NCBI GenBank assembly: GCA_948567375.1
Contig: OX419762.1
Span: 9,244,001-9,308,000, forward strand
Origin: Lunularia cruciata
Taxonomy: Eukaryota; Streptophyta; Marchantiopsida; Lunulariales; Lunulariaceae
Reading direction: 5' to 3'
Length of the DNA: 64,000 nt
The translations under genes and the position numbers were made by a program. Of this stretch, positions 61,744 to 64,000 are shown one piece after another (position 1 is the first letter of the stretch; every line of letters begins with the position of its first letter). The notes beneath the pieces are model-generated. The model was not told the origin of the DNA, ran no database searches, and saw only the letters and a list, made by a program, of their open reading frames with translations.

Positions 61744-64000
61744 AAAGTTCTATGTGAGAATATATTGGAGTGGCCTACAATTGTAGATTTGCTTTTACAA
61801 CCCTCCATATCCATTTTAATCAACACCTCAGGTTAGGCAGCAACAGTACTGCTGGAACTTGGAACATCAAATCGATTCCTGCTTGTAAACTAGACATCAG
61901 TATTGTACAGATCACTTTAGTCAGCTATAGAAACTGACTTGTATCGTGTATATATCATGTGATGACAGTGGGGAAGTAAAACAGTCATATACTTGACCAT
62001 CCGAAAGGTCTCCTGAGAATCCCATGAGTGAGCATCTGCTCAATATTGCAAAATTAAGATAGCGATCGATGTAACAACAATCTGATTCTGTGGCTCATGT
62101 CACTGCACTGAATTCTCGGAAGCTCGTCTGGAAACCCCATGACCATCTCATCTATGCTGTAATCGTCAAAGTGTGATCGATATATTAATCAAAATTTTAC
62201 TTCTGTGGGTGTTAAGTATACAACACTTGAATGGTTTATGGACATCTTCTCGCCCGATCCACTTCTTCCAATTTACCTGTGAGGAACACTGCGCAATGGC
62301 TGATAATCGAACACCTGCATATTTATACGGAGTTCAAACATGCAGTCTTGTCAAATTATGTTGTGATTTTGAGAGGCTGCCTTATGGTGTACCAATAGTT
62401 TGACCATGATTGTTGAGGTAGTCAAGGTTTCTGACGGGAATCGAATTGCTTCTATTCATGATCAATTGTTTCTTAATTTTGATTGTCTTAGATCTCGGTG
62501 TGTTTTAATGTCTACACGATTTTTCCAGTTCTCTAGGAATGAACTCAGAACCTGAATTTTCTGATTGACGACAACAGTATCCTCATTAGTGTATAGTATA
62601 TGATGAACAGATACAAGATGTCAGCTCTCCGCTCTGTCCAACTATCTATACAAAATCCACACTTTCAAGAGCTATTTTGTGAATGGAGTGTCGGACATTC
62701 AGATCTGCTTCCACTATTCCAGCCTAGCCTGCGTCAAACGTGTCTTAATTGACGTATCTTCCCCGTTTGCTCATGCAACAGTGATATTTCAAATCTCAAG
62801 GCATTGTGGAATACGAAACGAATTCAGGTGACCATCGAGTTTAAGCCTGCTTCTGTGACTCGGTCTGTTCGGGGAAAGCTGGCGTTCCCACCACGCCGTA
62901 ATTGACCTGTTTAAAGATCTGCTGACGCAACAGTGACAAGTTTTCATTGAGTGAGATTGTGGGAAAACTTCTCAAAGAGAGGCGAATTCAGATAGCCACC
63001 AAGTTTTGTTCTTCTTAGTCCTCCTCAGCAGAAACTTGTGTTCTTACAACGACATAGACGTTTTTGAAGTTTGAAATGAACGAGGTTGACTGATCACAGG
63101 CAACCAGAAAACTTGTACAACGTTTGTAAGGTGACACACCCACACGACCGGCAGTGTTCAGTTTACGGATCCGGAGGAATGAGAAACCTGATATACTCTC
63201 TACGGTTTATTTGGACTGTGATGCACATTCCATTGCAATCGGCCGGTGTGGAAGCATTCAGAGCACGGTACTTTCCGTCTCGGCTGACACCTCGAATCTG
63301 GCAGCAACCGAGAGGGATTTCGCTGCTCAAGGAATAAATTAGGTTCTTGGAATTGGAGGTTACATTTCCGCAGTTGTAGGCGCGAACTGGGCAGTGGCTA
63401 CGCAAACAACTCTCTATTTCCACCTGCCATAGATTGTATCAGCCGGCCATACATATAACTGCCGCCTTTCAGTGCTCTATTCTCATGGTAAAAATCGAGA
63501 TAAAAGGTATTGAACTTCATGCGGATGTATATGTACACCTAGAACTACGCCTCCTGCCTCTTCAACGCAAACGGTTAACCCTGAGGTCATATGAATTAAC
63601 ATATAAGATTAACTTCAGACATAGTCCTGATGTGCATGTGCGCATCAGCATATAGGCTCTGTCGGGTGGAAAGCCGACCTAATTGAAGCAAGCAGCATCG
63701 TTAGCCTTCGAGCTCCTGCGTCACGGACCATCATGAGTACAACAATCCTGAGCTGACAGGGCCATGAAAACCCACCGTTTGTTCCTGTGAAAGCGCGAGG
63801 AGAAGTTAATAGATTCGAAGGTAATAGGAGCTCGTTCCTTAGTTGTCCTCAGCACAAATGGCTCTTCGTCCACATACAAAATCTTTTATTCTGATCTGTA
63901 TTTACGTATTTCTGGACCACGTTTTGTAATCGTCAATCGTCCATTATTCCATTCTGTTCACTTGTCTTCAAGTGGTCTATTTTCCACGTCTGGACAGACT
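61744..64000. other. 3' flank of the GRAS gene, nothing further recognised
   Basis: Contains the 3' untranslated region of unknown length; there is no canonical aataaa close to the stop. No additional gene is supported; frames near 62170, 63090 and 63430 are under 90 codons and motif-free. Confidence 0.45.

Overview
The window looks like nuclear DNA of a land plant. It holds one clearly intact protein gene, an intronless GRAS transcription factor whose conserved half matches the NSP2 (NODULATION SIGNALING PATHWAY 2) branch. That gene lies on the + strand at 59581-61743. Nearly everything else is transposable-element sequence in various states of decay, nested several layers deep, plus unannotatable intergenic DNA. 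I lean weakly toward a non-flowering plant (moss, liverwort, hornwort or lycophyte), because the best-preserved retroelement family encodes a reverse transcriptase joined to a restriction-like endonuclease, a type rarely discussed for flowering plants. Nothing here fixes the species.

Layout: 1-5.3 kb holds an old full-length copy (1634-5258) of this non-LTR element, flanked by an exact 20-bp target-site duplication (TSD). 6.0-7.26 kb is a large foldback (arms about 540 bp, spacer about 180 bp). 7.5-9.4 kb is a broken hAT transposase gene. 10208-13926 is the youngest non-LTR copy, flanked by an exact 14-bp TSD. 14.5-15.2 kb carries a near-perfect 29-bp-stem hairpin and two opposed 3'-end fragments of the same family. 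17.7-19.7 kb is a frameshifted, coiled-coil-rich coding relic I cannot name, followed by a 133-bp (TG)n tract and a third, diverged non-LTR copy (about 20.8-22.3 kb).

22.56-39.2 kb is a Ty1/copia relic split in its reverse transcriptase by a 13.3-kb Ty3/gypsy element (A, 24287-37601). Element A is itself interrupted by an unclassified 2.2-kb insertion, a solo LTR, and a small two-LTR element. Its outer LTR pieces are arranged as if a two-LTR circle had been opened inside one LTR. Element B (about 46815-55140) is a second gypsy copy of the same family on the - strand. It lacks the RT catalytic core and carries a solo LTR of the same kind as the one in A. 39.2-46.8 kb and 55.1-57.4 kb show almost nothing recognisable.

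The last 6.5 kb is the NSP2-like gene with its presumed promoter and long leader. The element genes no longer act together as systems: all pol and transposase genes carry stops or frameshifts. The most interesting points are: a family of very short non-LTR 3'-end copies, three of which stop at the same GC hairpin; the permuted LTR arrangement of element A; a tRNA-like sequence conserved antisense in the leaders of both gypsy copies; the foldback; and a sequence resembling a miR171h-type target site inside the NSP2-like gene. Coordinates of TSD-bounded elements are exact; those of old, eroded elements are approximate.
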